From Bryoerythrophyllum caledonicum (Eukaryota; Streptophyta; Bryopsida; Pottiales; Pottiaceae), in the NCBI GenBank assembly GCA_963971425.1, contig OZ020514.1:44359527-44423526 (forward strand): a stretch of 64,000 nt of DNA, given 5' to 3'. The notes beneath the pieces are model-generated. The model was given only the letters and a program-made list of their open reading frames with translations. It was not told the origin of the DNA and made no database searches. This document shows, in pieces, positions 1 through 9,773 of this stretch. Numbering within the stretch: the first letter of the stretch is position 1; each line of letters starts with the position of its first letter. Both the position numbers and the translations under genes were made by a program.

Positions 1-126
1 GCTCGCTGTTAGGGTTTGTAGTTTAGACGGTTAGAACGGACGTGTGTCCGTTAGGGAGGATTTTTGTGAGGACAGTGCGTGTAGGGACAACCTTGAGAGA
101 ACGTGAGGAAGTAGAAAGACTTGATG

Positions 127-561
127 AATACGGTCCCCATGGCCAAGAAGAAGAGAACCGACAGAGATGGGCGCTGGAGGCGAGACGAAGAGCCGGCCGC
201 TGCGCTCCCGCCCTTGACACGGGTTCTTCCGGAAATCCCTACAGACCCGGACGAGTACAACCTTCTGAAGGAAAGCCTGTAGGTCATGGACTTTGTCGGC
301 TTGCTCGAAGTCGCATGGGGCATCCAAGAGGAGCCATACGTTGGGGATCTGATAGACGCTCCAGACGAGAAGTACAAAGGGTTGATGCGGGCCCATCCGA
401 TATTCTGGGGAGTTCCGGAACGGACACATGCATTCGACTTCCGGGCCGACTGCACCAAGGTGGTGGAACGGCGAGACGAGTTCCTGACGGAGGAATTCGT
501 GGGTCAAGCCGATCGGAAGGAGGGCTACAGCATGCTGAACTTATTGCACCGGGATGCCTAG
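127..561 (+). pseudogene. N-terminal block of LTR-borne accessory gene (fossil)
   Basis: A GC-richer block starting near the lysine-rich MAKKKRTDRDGRW and running to about 561. It resembles the first module of the accessory gene inside the younger LTR (about 19700-20370): a basic leader, a proline/leucine segment, then a tryptophan- and charge-rich helical region. Its function is unknown, and I see no gag zinc knuckle, protease, RT or integrase motif. It belongs with the blocks further right in the same element. It is a broken fossil and is not presented as a working gene. Confidence 0.4.
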
Positions 562-775
562 TTGGTGCTAGGGTTTCTAACCCTATTTTCCATCCGAAAA
601 AGCCAAAGCGGGTAGTGGCGAAGTGAGCCTGTACGTTCCTCGGAGCACTCCGGGGAAAGATTGCCGTAGATTAGGGGACGCTTATGAGCAAAATGATCAA
701 TCGGCTTGTGGCCAACCTCCAGAAGGTGGAGCTCCAATCAACCACCCACTAGCCACCTAGAATCTTCTCCACTGT
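561..775. other. Spacer between accessory block and foldback element
   Basis: About 215 bases that I could not assign. They hold the end of the coding block and a short GC-balanced segment leading into the foldback element. I see no promoter, RNA gene or repeat here. Confidence 0.3.
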
Positions 776-1376
776 TGACACACTAAATATGCCCAAGTAA
801 AAAAAATAAAAAATCCAATCTTTAGTGGAATTCACAAATAGTGTAGTAATGGCATTTAGTGTAGTATTCTATCACTACACTAATTGCATAGTTCACAATT
901 AGTGTATGTATTTGCATCTAGTGTTTATTACACTAAATGCAATATTTAGTGTAATACACTAAATGCAATATTTAGTGTAATACACTAAATGCAATATTTA
1001 GTGTAATACACTAAATGCAATATTTAGCGTAATACACTAAATGCAATATTTAGTGTAATACGCTAAATGCAATATTTAGTGTAATACACTAAATGCTATA
1101 TTTAGTGTAATACACTAAATGCAATATTTAGTGTAATACACTAAATGCAATATTTGGTGTAATACACTAAATTTAATATTTAGTGTCATGACTTGTAAAT
1201 GCTATAAGTTTTTACTTTTGACGCAGATTTTTACTAAGAGCACAAAATTTTATACTATTCAAAGAGGGGGATCATTGTAGACACATTTGGTAAAAACCTT
1301 CATCAAAAGTAAAAATTTATAGCATTCACAAGTCACTTATTGTGCATGACACTAAACATAAAATTTAGTGTAGTAA
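776..1376. mobile_element. Foldback/MITE-like element built of ACACTAAAT palindromes
   Basis: The left end reads ACACACTAAATATG and the right end reads the inverse, ATTTAGTGTAGTAAG. Inner arms at about 1189-1234 and 1283-1335 are long inverted repeats of each other: the left arm contains GACTTGTAAATGCTATAAG and the right arm its near-complement ending CACAAGTCAC. The whole region can fold into a large imperfect hairpin. It separates two blocks of the accessory gene, so I infer insertion. No clean target-site duplication is visible; the flanks GTTGAC and AGTAAG do not match. It encodes no protein. It is probably a non-autonomous foldback DNA element; a locally expanded palindromic satellite is the alternative. 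Confidence 0.5.
900..1190. repeat. 26-bp palindromic tandem repeat, about 10 copies
   Basis: The unit TACACTAAATGCAATATTTA plus GTGTAA repeats about ten times with few substitutions. Each unit is close to a perfect inverted repeat around ATGCAATAT, so array and single unit both fold back. It lies inside the foldback element. Confidence 0.85.
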
Positions 1377-1428
1377 GAACTCCAATCTCTCCTTTAGGGG
1401 TCAATGTAACCAACAGTAAAATTAATTC

Positions 1429-2707
1429 TTGGCCTCTTCCGGAAAACATGTGATAACACGTGATGCCACAATTGAAGTAAAGAGATCGGCAACCTCCCCA
1501 GCTTCCTACGTGGTACATCTCTATTGCCATCATCAACAGCTCACCCAGACGGAGCAGAGGCAGTACAACGAAGTCTTCAGCCTCCAGAAGTACAGAGGTG
1601 AAGAGTCAGAGGAAGAATCCGGAGGGGCAGCGGAACACGTGCTGGAACCAACAACCGCGGACACTACGGAAGAAGACCGGAGGACTCAAAAGAGGCCCCT
1701 AGGGAAGGAGCTAATGCCGGAGAGTCCGGACATCCGTAGTTCATCCGCATCGTCTGGAGAAGATGAGTCTAGGCCTTCAGCGGAAGCCAGCCGGAAGAGG
1801 AGAAAGCTCAACCCGGAAGACTCCAAGGCTCAACTGAAGGAGATGGATGATCTCCTGCGCGAGGTCGGCTGGAGAGTGGTCGCCCTTAAGGAGACCAACT
1901 TCATCGTTACAACCGGTGTAGCGCAGGTCTTCCGGAGTCTGGGAGTCGATCGGCTGGAAGACCCTATCAACCGACTCAAAGACACTATCAACAGGGTGGA
2001 GGATCTCCGGAGAAGGGAGGATGACATGAAGGCTTTGCACCTTCAGGTCACCACCATGTACAAGGCCAACACGGAGTTGGAGAAGAAGGTAGTGCACCTT
2101 CGCTAGGAGACAGCGCTAATAGTGGTGGCCCGGAAAGAGGCGGAGGCAAAAGCCAATCAACCGGCAGCTGCCTTGACGAAGGTCCGCGAAGCCCTAAAGT
2201 TTCCAGTTGACACGGTCAACCGGAGCCACCTCTTCACCAAACTGGTGGAGAACGAGAAGAAGGTGACCACGGCCAACATCATCCAGTTTCTACTTGATCA
2301 AGCGGAGAAGATGGGCCGGACCTGGTAGCAAATGCAGCTGCTGGTGAGCAACATCACTCCGGCGGACTTGGAGCACCAATCGGCTCAGGTACCAAAAGAC
2401 GTCATGACTCCAAAGCGGACCACAGCTCCTCCGGAACCGCCACAGTTTGATCTGGCTGCAGCCCAAGGTACCTCCGCCAATCCGGAGACCCTCGATACTC
2501 CGTCGCCTCGGACACCGACAAAAGGCATTGTATCTCCCAACCCGAGCACGGGTGAGATATTGAAGAACCTTTTGGATTTGTTGACGCCACCGACCAAGCG
2601 CTTGCCATATTCTCCAGCTGAAGTCGACCCCCAGGCACCACCGAAGTCTATGTCCCAAAGATTGGCGCCGGGACCAGGGAGTCCCTCCAGAAGCTACAAG
2701 GACTTGG
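1429..2707 (+). pseudogene. Middle block of LTR-borne accessory gene (fossil)
   Basis: Charged, helix-prone coding sequence with a nuclear-signal-like KRRKLNPED stretch near codon 125, a coiled-coil-like segment with heptad spacing (LEDPINRLKDTINRVEDL), then a module around TKVREALKFPVDTVN. That module aligns by eye with HVEEALHVLVDAVMKAKMF in the LTR at 18266-22989, including the following FLLDQAEK / FMVEQTVK and LLVSNIT / LLISNLT stretches. The proline-rich end (about 2460-2700) is cut by the solo LTR at 2708. The family is unknown to me: no enzymatic motif is visible, and coiled-coil and basic patches suggest a nucleic-acid or protein binding role. It has about three breaks in total across the element, not counting insertions. 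Confidence 0.45.
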
Positions 2708-2969
2708 TGTCGTACCACGAATTTAAAATTTTTGTTAGTTAGTTAGTTAGGGATCTTAAATATGACTAGTTAGATAGATATAAGAGTTAGCTCTAGACTA
2801 GTATTAACCTTAAAGGTAGAGTAGAGTTAAGAAAGTTGGAAGGTATTTCAAAAACCTTAGAGTGGATAAAAAGTAGTCTAGGACCCGATCCTAGCTGGAG
2901 CGGGATAAGGAGCCCGGGAGGGGAAAACTCAAAGCTCAATAGTTAGAGCAAAGTGCAAGGAGCCCGGAG

Positions 2970-4240
2970 AAAAACAACTTGAAGCTCAACAGTTGGAGCG
3001 GAGTATGAGGAGCCCGGACGGAAAGAACCTAGAGATAACAAGTGAAGCCTGAAGGAAACTTCTAAGGCCCAAGCCCGGACTTCTTATAAAGCTGGAACCT
3101 GGAGAGTGAAGAACACTAGCCAAGCCTGAAGGCCAGCACCAACAGAGCTCGGAGACCAGCACTAATACGAGCTCGGAGGCCAGCACCAGTAGAGCCGGAG
3201 GTCAACATTAGTGGAGCCAGGAGGCCAGCACTAACGGAGCCCGGAGGTCGACATCAACACGAACCCGGAGGCTAGCACGAGCGGAGCACAAGGAGGAGGT
3301 CCGAGTAGGCAACCCAAGTAGGAAGTTGCTCATGAGTTCCACCCAAGCTAGAGGCCGGTACAAGAACAAGTAGCGCAACAAGGAGCACGCGCGCACCGAG
3401 CGTACATAAGGATCGCCATCATCACGAGAATATCTGGACGGCGAAGGCACAAAGGGAACTGTGAGGGCAACCATCACCAATATAGCTCGGAACGGACTCG
3501 GACAAAGATCACAACGCAAACCGAGCTCGGAGGCGGACGAGTAGAGGAAGACAACCACGAGCAGCAAAGCGAAGAGCAGGCACGGCACGAGCAAACGAAC
3601 AGGATGTGAGCTCGGACCGAGCCCGGAAAGTTGTCCCGGGAGTCCCGAACCTTGGGAGAGGCATAACTCCCTTGATACTTATTCAAATGGGACTAGTGAG
3701 GAGTCTATCGGCATCTACGTAACAAGGAAATATCAATCAAGTGGTCGATCATCCAGTTTGGATGCGAGACAAGGAAGATACACAGCCTAGAATGTTTAGC
3801 TCGGATGTGAGCTCGGAAGGGAGCTCGGATAGGCTAAGGAGGACGACCACCAAGGCAAGGAAGGCAAGCTCAGATAGGCAAGAGTTGAGGGCCACCACCG
3901 CAAAGGAGAGGACGAGCCCGGACCGCGAAGGAGACGATGAGCCCGGACCGGGAAGGAGACCATGAGCAACAACCGAGAAGGAGAGGACGAGCCCGGACCC
4001 TGAAGGAGGTAGGTCCGAGCATACCAGCTGAAGGTAGGTCCGAGCTAAAGGGAAGTCCGAGCTGAAGGTAGGTCCGAGCTGCAAACTCGCGAGCTGTGAG
4101 CGAGGTAGGTTGAGCTAGAGGTAGGTCCGAGCACGCGAGCTGAGGGGAGGACCGTGGCACTACAAGCACGAGCTGCAAGCTGAGGGTAGGTCCGAGCTCC
4201 GAGCTGGTGGGAGAGAAGGGACAACACGGTCCGAGCACAG
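2970..4240. repeat. Degenerate GAGCTCGGA / GGTCCGAGC minisatellite in LTR U3
   Basis: Many short, irregular repeats: GAGCCCGGA, GAGCTCGGAGGCCAGCAC and, from 3990 on, AGGTAGGTCCGAGCTGAAGG. Several long open frames run on both strands through this array, which is typical of a stop-poor repeat; I do not call them genes. The related LTR has a comparable array (18590-19640) with a different dominant unit. Confidence 0.6.
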
Positions 4241-4244
4241 CGGA

Positions 4245-4375
4245 TGAGATCCGTTATCACCTCTTGTGACGCTCGTGAAGGCTGCGGCGAACCCGACTTC
4301 GAGCATGAGCACGAAGAAGCGGAAGAGGACGGAAGAGAAGAGAAGACTTGAGGAGTTGACCCGGAAGTAGGGTCA
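4245..4375 (+). other. Residual tail of accessory coding block in solo LTR
   Basis: The sequence CACCTCTTGTGACGCTCGTG and the downstream lysine/arginine-rich stretch match 21594-21715 of the longer LTR, where they are the C-terminal end of the U3 coding block. Only this tail is left here, so the long form with a coding U3 and the short form with little of it are length variants of one family. Confidence 0.5.
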
Positions 4376-4590
4376 GAATCTTAGTTGGTAGGTCATTGTT
4401 CATTCGCGGATTAGGCCTGGCATTGACTTTGGAATTTGACTTGGTTTTGCCTTGGGATTTGTGTAATAAGTCACCTTCTGACGGTGCACGTCGTAGGGAG
4501 TGGTAGCCACCGCCGCCAAGAGTAGTTAATGCGCCGCCTTTAGTTAGAAGGTATCATTTGCCTTTGGACGTTTATGTGAGTTCTTGGCAG

Positions 4591-4598
4591 TATAAGAG
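4591..4598 (+). promoter_or_regulatory. LTR TATA box
   Basis: TATAAGAG follows the conserved TGTGAGTTCTTGGCAG and precedes a C/T-rich start-like region. The identical context occurs at 21929 in the other LTR. It probably marks the U3/R boundary of the retroelement promoter. Confidence 0.5.
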
Positions 4599-5699
4599 AG
4601 GAGTCTCGTGGCACCTCTCTTTACTGCTTGATGTGTGTATTTGCTTTTTGTTTAATTCTAAACCTACGCTCTGAGAAAACCTTCGATGGTTGGAGAGCTG
4701 GGATTCCATACATGACTGTGAGTGCCATTTCAAGTAGTCCACTCCTTGAGTTTATACTAGTTGTCTGATTATTGTTTCCTTGTTCCATCAAGTAGATTAG
4801 TCCGGGTGGATGGGAATAACAAGTGAGGTGAGAAGATAGCTAGTAGGGGCGTGACTCCAACTCTAACAGTTACAGTTGTTTCTTTATTCCATCAAGTAGA
4901 TTAGTTGGGGTGGATGGGAATAACAGGTGAGATTGTACATGTCTAGGGAAGGACGAGGGGGGAGTGACGGATGCGTAAGGATCCTAGCGAGTCTTGAGTG
5001 ATCTTCCGGCGTACCGATTGATGTCGATTGTGAAGACTCGTATCATTCCCTGAAATATCCTACCTCCAGCCGCATCGGATGTGGAGGGAGACTGAGAGGA
5101 GGACGGATAGTGGGCGGGTAGGCCCCTTGCTCACTTACATTACGCCACTTGTAGTTTCGGAAACACGGGCCTAACACCCCTGCGAGGGGGTCCCAGTGAC
5201 ACCATAACCATCCAAGGGAGTGAGTAGAGTTAGAATGAGAGAATGGGAGGAAGAATAGTTGTTACTTGTGTGAAAACTAAAATCTCCGTGAATCCATGGA
5301 CGGTAGTCCGTGGTGATATAATCTTTATCCGGGTACTCGTGTACTCCGGATGTCTATAGTGTGCATAGTTGTAAAGATAACCCCCCCATTTTCTTTAATC
5401 GGGGCTAAGTTGAAGTAGGCTCCTACCCGAAGGTCCCTACCTTCCGAGCGAAGTAGGCACCTACCCGGGGCAAAGCACCCATACGGAGAGCGGGGTGGTG
5501 GATGTAGATAACGCTCAGTCGTTGTAATCTTACCCTTTTACTTTCCTTCCTTTGATGTATTTATTGTGATAGAGGTAACATTGTATATATCTAGGCTGGT
5601 TGTTAGTTGTTGTAGTTCTCAGTGATTCTCTGTGGGAACGATTACCTTCAGGATATCTTTGTGTTAAGATGTGAATACTTGCCAACACGTACTACGACA

Positions 5700-5961
5700 C
5701 TTGGTCTCAAAGACCAAGTCAGCTTCGGAGCCAGAACAACCAACACTTCCAGTTCCGGAAGGGTCACCGGAAAAGCCACCTCCACCTCCGGATTCCAGAG
5801 TTGTGGCGGCTAGGGTTTCTCTCGCGGCTGGACCGTCGACCGGGAAGGTCAACACTTTGCCGGCAACAGCGAAGAAGGCCAAAAACAAGCAACGGGCTCC
5901 GGTAGAGATCTCCCTTTCGCGCCGAAGTGGGAGAAACCGGGCACCAGGTGCTCCGACTTAG
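5700..5961 (+). pseudogene. Distal block of accessory gene after solo LTR insertion (fossil)
   Basis: It starts with the right-hand CTTGG duplication and continues the proline-rich, basic reading style of the block that ends at 2707. It ends with a lysine/arginine tail (KKAKNKQRAP, then SRRSGRNRAPG). The equivalent end in the younger LTR is also a basic tail (KSAKKRKRREEKRR). This supports one gene family with a basic C terminus. Fossil only. Confidence 0.4.
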
Positions 5962-7300
5962 GTTAGTTTAGGTGTAGCATTTTTGGCCTTAGATTCCGGA
6001 TCAATAGCGATTAACAATGGGGCTCCAAGTGCACCTGGCTATTGACGGAGTTGACTGCCAATTTTTGTAGTTAGAATAGGAATTCCGGAGCTGGAAACAT
6101 TTCCGAAATGCATCTCGGAAATCATCTCGAAAATGTTTCGAGATTTTGGAGATGATTTCCAAGACGGAACTTTTCCGGATTTCTCGGATCTTCTAGATAA
6201 GATCTAGCGGATTTCCAATAGATATGGTAGGAAGGCTAAGTTTAGAAGGTATTTAGTTAGTACTTAGTTGTGGGGTTTAGAAGGTACTTAGTTAGTAATT
6301 AGTTGTTGGGGAAAACCTCTTATCTTGTTCTTTTCACTCTGAATACACTTCGAACCTTCTTGCCAGACTTGCTTCGTCGTAACTTTGGTGTGGAGTGTAG
6401 ACATTGTGCGAAACACATCCATTCGTGTAGGTGTGATTGTGTAAGTATTCTTCCGGAAGTAGAGTGATAACATTGTTTGCTAGAGGAAAAACCGGTCAGA
6501 TCTGTGTCAGGAGATCGCCTGGGAGAGCTGGAGGGCTATTGCAGAGGTGTGCCTAGTAGACTCCAGGGTCTGGAAGTAGCCAAGAGGGGAAGAGATGAAC
6601 TGCAGAGGTGTTCCTGGTAATCTCTAGGACACGGAAGTATCCGTGTTAACCTGGATTCCGGTCAAGGCCGGAATTCTCCTCCAAGATAGGAAAAAGCCTG
6701 ATACGTAGGTCTAGACGGAATACCCCTGGTGAGTGGTAACATCCGTTCCAAAGAATTACAATTGTACTTACCGGAATGTCGTTGTAGTCCGGACTTGCCT
6801 CTGTGTGACCGCGTCTAAAAGGCCATCCGGATGTTGTGAGAGTCTAAGTCTAGCAGCAACAATCAAATCACCAAGTAGCAAAATAGGGAGAGTGGTCACT
6901 ATGAGTTCCGGGCAGTGGGTGTCTAGCCACTTAAAGTCACAAGGCAGTGGAAAATCCAGCCACTTACACAAAACATGATCAGTGGACTTCGGCCACTCAA
7001 TTAAAAACTCAAGAAGATTCTTTAAGGAGGAACAAAGACAAATCAAACTACCCTCCGGACTTCTGGAAACTATTTCAGGAAGCCGTCGTACAAAATTCCG
7101 GACTCCAGAAGGATCCGGATCCATAATACATAAGTAAAGAGAATAGCTAATCCTTGATCAATTGTTGTGGTAGTTTAGTTATTAGGAATAGTTGGAAAAG
7201 AACATTAGGTCTCTGTGGGAACGAAATCGGAGCGGTTACTTTGGAAGCATTTAGTGACGATTAGGTGCATTCCGGAGGAATACTGTCTCTACGATGTGCA
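5962..7300. other. Non-coding 3' part of the older LTR fossil
   Basis: There are no convincing genes. 6085-6200 holds several overlapping short inverted repeats built of TTTCCGAAATG and TCTCGAAAATG-like words. 6500-6640 holds two diverged copies of a roughly 90-bp unit containing GCAGAGGTGT. The CTCTGTGGGAACGA word near 7210 matches the U5 ends of the two younger LTRs. Confidence 0.4.
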
Positions 7301-7587
7301 ACATGTTGTTACTAGGATGTGGTGCATGCATGTGATAGGAAGATTGGAGATTTCATTGACTATTGGAGGAATATGCTACAAAAGCCTCATAAAAAATTAT
7401 TGATGTCATTCTAAGAGAATGATGCATTTGTGAACAAGGTGGTGGAACGTATTGGAAAGGCCATGGAAATCTTTGTAGTGAAGAAAATAGATCATAGTGG
7501 AAAGCGTAAGAGCGATAATGGTATTGACAACGATGACAATTGGGAATTGGAGATGCGTAGGGAAATTGCGGTTGTCCTCAAACTGTC
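7301..7587. other. Unassigned stretch
   Basis: It contains a short plus-strand open frame (7430-7624, starting MNKVVERIGKAMEIF) with no recognisable motif. I do not call it a gene. It could be a remnant of a retroelement internal region. Confidence 0.2.
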
Positions 7588-7665
7588 ATCCGAGCAACCA
7601 CTTTTTGGCTGCTCCAGCGTTTAAGAGTTAATCCCTTCTTTGTCACTTCAAACACAATAATTTTG
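7588..7665 (+). repeat. About 75-bp direct repeat, copy 1
   Basis: It starts TGTCATCCGAGCAACCACTT and ends near TCACTTCAAACACAATAAT. A second copy lies at 11977-12058 in the same orientation with about ten differences. The two copies flank 4.3 kb. The TG start is LTR-like, but no matching CA end was found. Confidence 0.7.
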
Positions 7666-7739
7666 GGGTGATCGGAGAGCGGCCATAGGTAAATTGAGCG
7701 ACCGCCAATTTACTCGCGTTCAGACGGACACCACGTCTA

Positions 7740-7835
7740 AGACGTCCGGGAGCTTGGATTTCTGACGTATATAACAACCTAGCTGAGGGCAAGTGGGCGA
7801 GGTGTCGGGCAACCGGAGGGTTGTTATATAAGGAA
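7740..7835 (+). promoter_or_regulatory. Candidate promoter with TATA box for the ORF at 8165
   Basis: TATATAAG at 7825-7832 follows an inverted word pair (GTATATAACAACC at about 7768 and GGTTGTTATATAAGG at 7819-7833) whose arms can pair. It lies about 330 bases before the ORF, with a plausible 5' leader and intron between them. The inverted arrangement may be a regulatory dyad or chance. Confidence 0.35.
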
Positions 7836-7988
7836 GGATTGTTTTTTTTTTTATTCACTCATCTCTCCTCACCTTTGGATTGGTAGATTTGAGTTTGCCA
7901 TTTTGGAAAGCTCAAGTGCCAATTCTGTGAGGAAAGTGGGAGTTGTGTTATTTTCGTACCGAGGGCTTGCAAAATTTATATTTCAAAG

Positions 7989-8133
7989 GTAATAACCATA
8001 AATTATTGCATATTAATCATAAAAAAATTTCAAGGAATTCAGTAAAAGGTGATAGTGATAATATTTTGAGAACATGTATTAGAGTTTGTTACAAATGTCA
8101 CTAAAGTTTCAACGGTTTGTATTTTGAAAACAG
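7989..8133 (+). other. Candidate 5' UTR intron
   Basis: A GT-AG interval with good ends: donor CAAAG/GTAATAACC and acceptor TTTTGAAAACAG/AGTC after an AT-rich body. If real, it removes the upstream in-frame ATG at 8117 and makes the ATG at 8165 the first one. This is inference from splice signals only. Confidence 0.4.
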
Positions 8134-8164
8134 AGTCACGAAGAAAGTCTACTTAATCTCGGCA

Positions 8165-9151
8165 ATGGGCAAACGCAGCAACAAGGGCGTGTTAGCGCCA
8201 CTTAACGATTTGATTGTCGATGATCTAAATAACCACGTCATTGATGGATGGTTGGACAAGCTGGGACCCAAGGATAATGGATTACGGACCTCCAAGACTT
8301 GCAACGACTACATCACAACATCACATATTCTCCATTTAATGGAAAATGTGCTATCGAAGGAAACATGGAATGCCCGGAACAAATTTCCACTTAATTGCAT
8401 CGATTCTGAAGATTTTTGGAAGCAGTATTTAGAGGTCTATTATTGGATGCGGCCAGATGCAATTTGGCCACCAAAGTTTGCCACCAAGTTGCAGATGCAA
8501 ATGTTGTACGCCAAATTGGTACTAGAGAGGTGCGTGGATTGGCGATCAGTGAGTACAAAGACTATGTGGTCCATTCAACGCAAGGAACAAGACATTTCAA
8601 CAAGCGTGGCATGGCTCCAAGGCATCCTCACCAAATCCGCACTGGACACAAACAACGCCCCAACAAAAGTCATTATAGTGGCCATCAATGGCAATAGCCA
8701 AACAACAGCAGAGGATGCGGACCAGACTCCATACAATAGTGTGTAGTCTACGGCCTTAGCGGACGATATTTTGGCCATATTTGGCGATCTTCTGCAACCA
8801 ACTCCGATCATCAATGCAAGAGAGCCTAAGGCATTTGCAGGCGAGTCATCACAGGCGAACAAAAGCGTAGAGATTGGGCATGGTGACAACAAGACAGAAC
8901 CGCGGGAATCGCAGCTGAAGCGGAAGGATGCTTTTCAAGAAGTCCGAGACTGCATGGAGGAGAGCTCCAGAAAGCAGACGATGCTTCAGGCTGCGGATAT
9001 AGAATGTTGCAAGGGAATCATCAACAAACTTGAGGCGGAACTTAAGCAAGCATCAATGACTTGTGCAAACGCGGATCTCGCGGCAATGGTTGAAACCGCA
9101 CCAAGCAACGACAGCAATGGTGGAGCGTCTTTAAGCATGCCTCAAGAGTAA
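8165..9151 (+). CDS. Uncharacterised protein, interrupted once
   Basis: I do not recognise this protein. The start chosen is the ATG of MGKRSNKGVLAPLND, just after a good splice acceptor; an earlier in-frame ATG (8117) falls in the predicted intron. The frame runs about 328 codons with one in-frame interruption about 60 percent of the way along. The first 200 residues are globular-looking and tryptophan-rich (WLDKLG, DFWKQYLEVYYWM, CVDWRSVS). The last 130 are charged, with a coiled-coil-like stretch (CCKGIINKLEAELKQAS) and a serine/asparagine-rich end. It sits between retroelement relics, so it may be an accessory gene of a mobile element rather than a host gene. It does not visibly match the LTR accessory family. 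Confidence 0.4.
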
Positions 9152-9773
9152 AATCGTTTTTGTAATGCACAAGTTTTGAAGTTGTAGGTGTATAGAGTCA
9201 TATTGTGTATATTCATAGTTGATTGTTGTACAATTAGCCACATAGAAGATGACTGCCGAATTTTGTAAAAATTTAATATTGAAATGAAAAAATTGGTTCA
9301 CTCTTCAATGTAAAGGATTTGGTTTAAATTTGAATCATGTGCGTTAGGAGGGGTTTCACTCTTGAAGTAGAAATGCAAAAATCCACTTGACTCTCAACCC
9401 TTATAGGCCCAAGGCATTTACACACCAAAAACACTTTAAAATTGCTTATTCTAGTGCAATGAGTAATGAGATAATCAAAACCTTTTATTTCTATATCTAA
9501 CAAAAGGAACTAAAGAAAAAATTAATCATTAACGTCCTCAAAAAATTTCATAAACTTTGACTGCACGGATTGAAAGATTATAGTGTTTGAAGTAGAGAAA
9601 TCCGTTCTTTTTCTTCCGCGCTTTGAGTGGATTAGCATACTTTGACTACACTTGGTGTCATATTTTTGCACTAAACAAGGTCTGAAAACATTACCATCAT
9701 GTTAATCATGATACTATTTCCTTGTTCACCAAGTTTTTGAGGAAGAAAAAGGGTGTAGCATATTTATAACAAA
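9152..9773. other. AT-rich spacer
   Basis: No gene, RNA or clear repeat seen. It leads into the small Helitron. Confidence 0.4.

Larger units (their letters stand above)
2708..5699 (+). mobile_element. Solo LTR (2992 bp) with 5-bp target duplication CTTGG
   Basis: It begins TGTCGTACCACGAATTT and ends ACACGTACTACGACA, so the termini are TG...CA within a 6-7-bp inverted repeat (TGTCGTA / TACGACA). It is flanked on both sides by CTTGG (2703-2707 and 5700-5704), a perfect 5-bp target-site duplication. No internal region or second LTR is present, so this is a solo LTR left by LTR-LTR recombination. The last 1.45 kb (4245-5699) matches 21590-22989 at roughly 85-90 percent by eye. The U3 here lacks the large coding block of that copy and instead carries short GC-rich tandem repeats. 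It inserted into the accessory gene block of an older relative. Lineage (gypsy or copia) cannot be told without pol. Confidence 0.85.
1..7300 (+). mobile_element. Old LTR-type fossil of the U3-coding family, left end outside window
   Basis: This stretch holds coding blocks (about 130-560, 1430-2707 and 5700-5961) similar in order and amino-acid pattern to the coding block inside the long LTR at 18266-22989, followed by about 1.3 kb of non-coding sequence. Near 7210 lies CTCTGTGGGAACGA, which also occurs about 60 bases before the 3' end of both younger LTRs, so this copy probably ends near 7290-7300. I infer it is an LTR, or LTR plus part of an internal region, of a related but older subfamily. 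It is broken in a few places and interrupted by a foldback element and by a younger solo LTR of its own superfamily. No age can be calculated because its partner LTR is not visible. Confidence 0.45.

Noticed and set aside
3208-4260. Overlapping minus-strand ORFs in the solo LTR
   Set aside because: Same reason: low-complexity products of a GC-rich repeat array.
7215-7403. 62-codon plus-strand ORF
   Set aside because: No motif and it starts within the putative LTR end of the older element.
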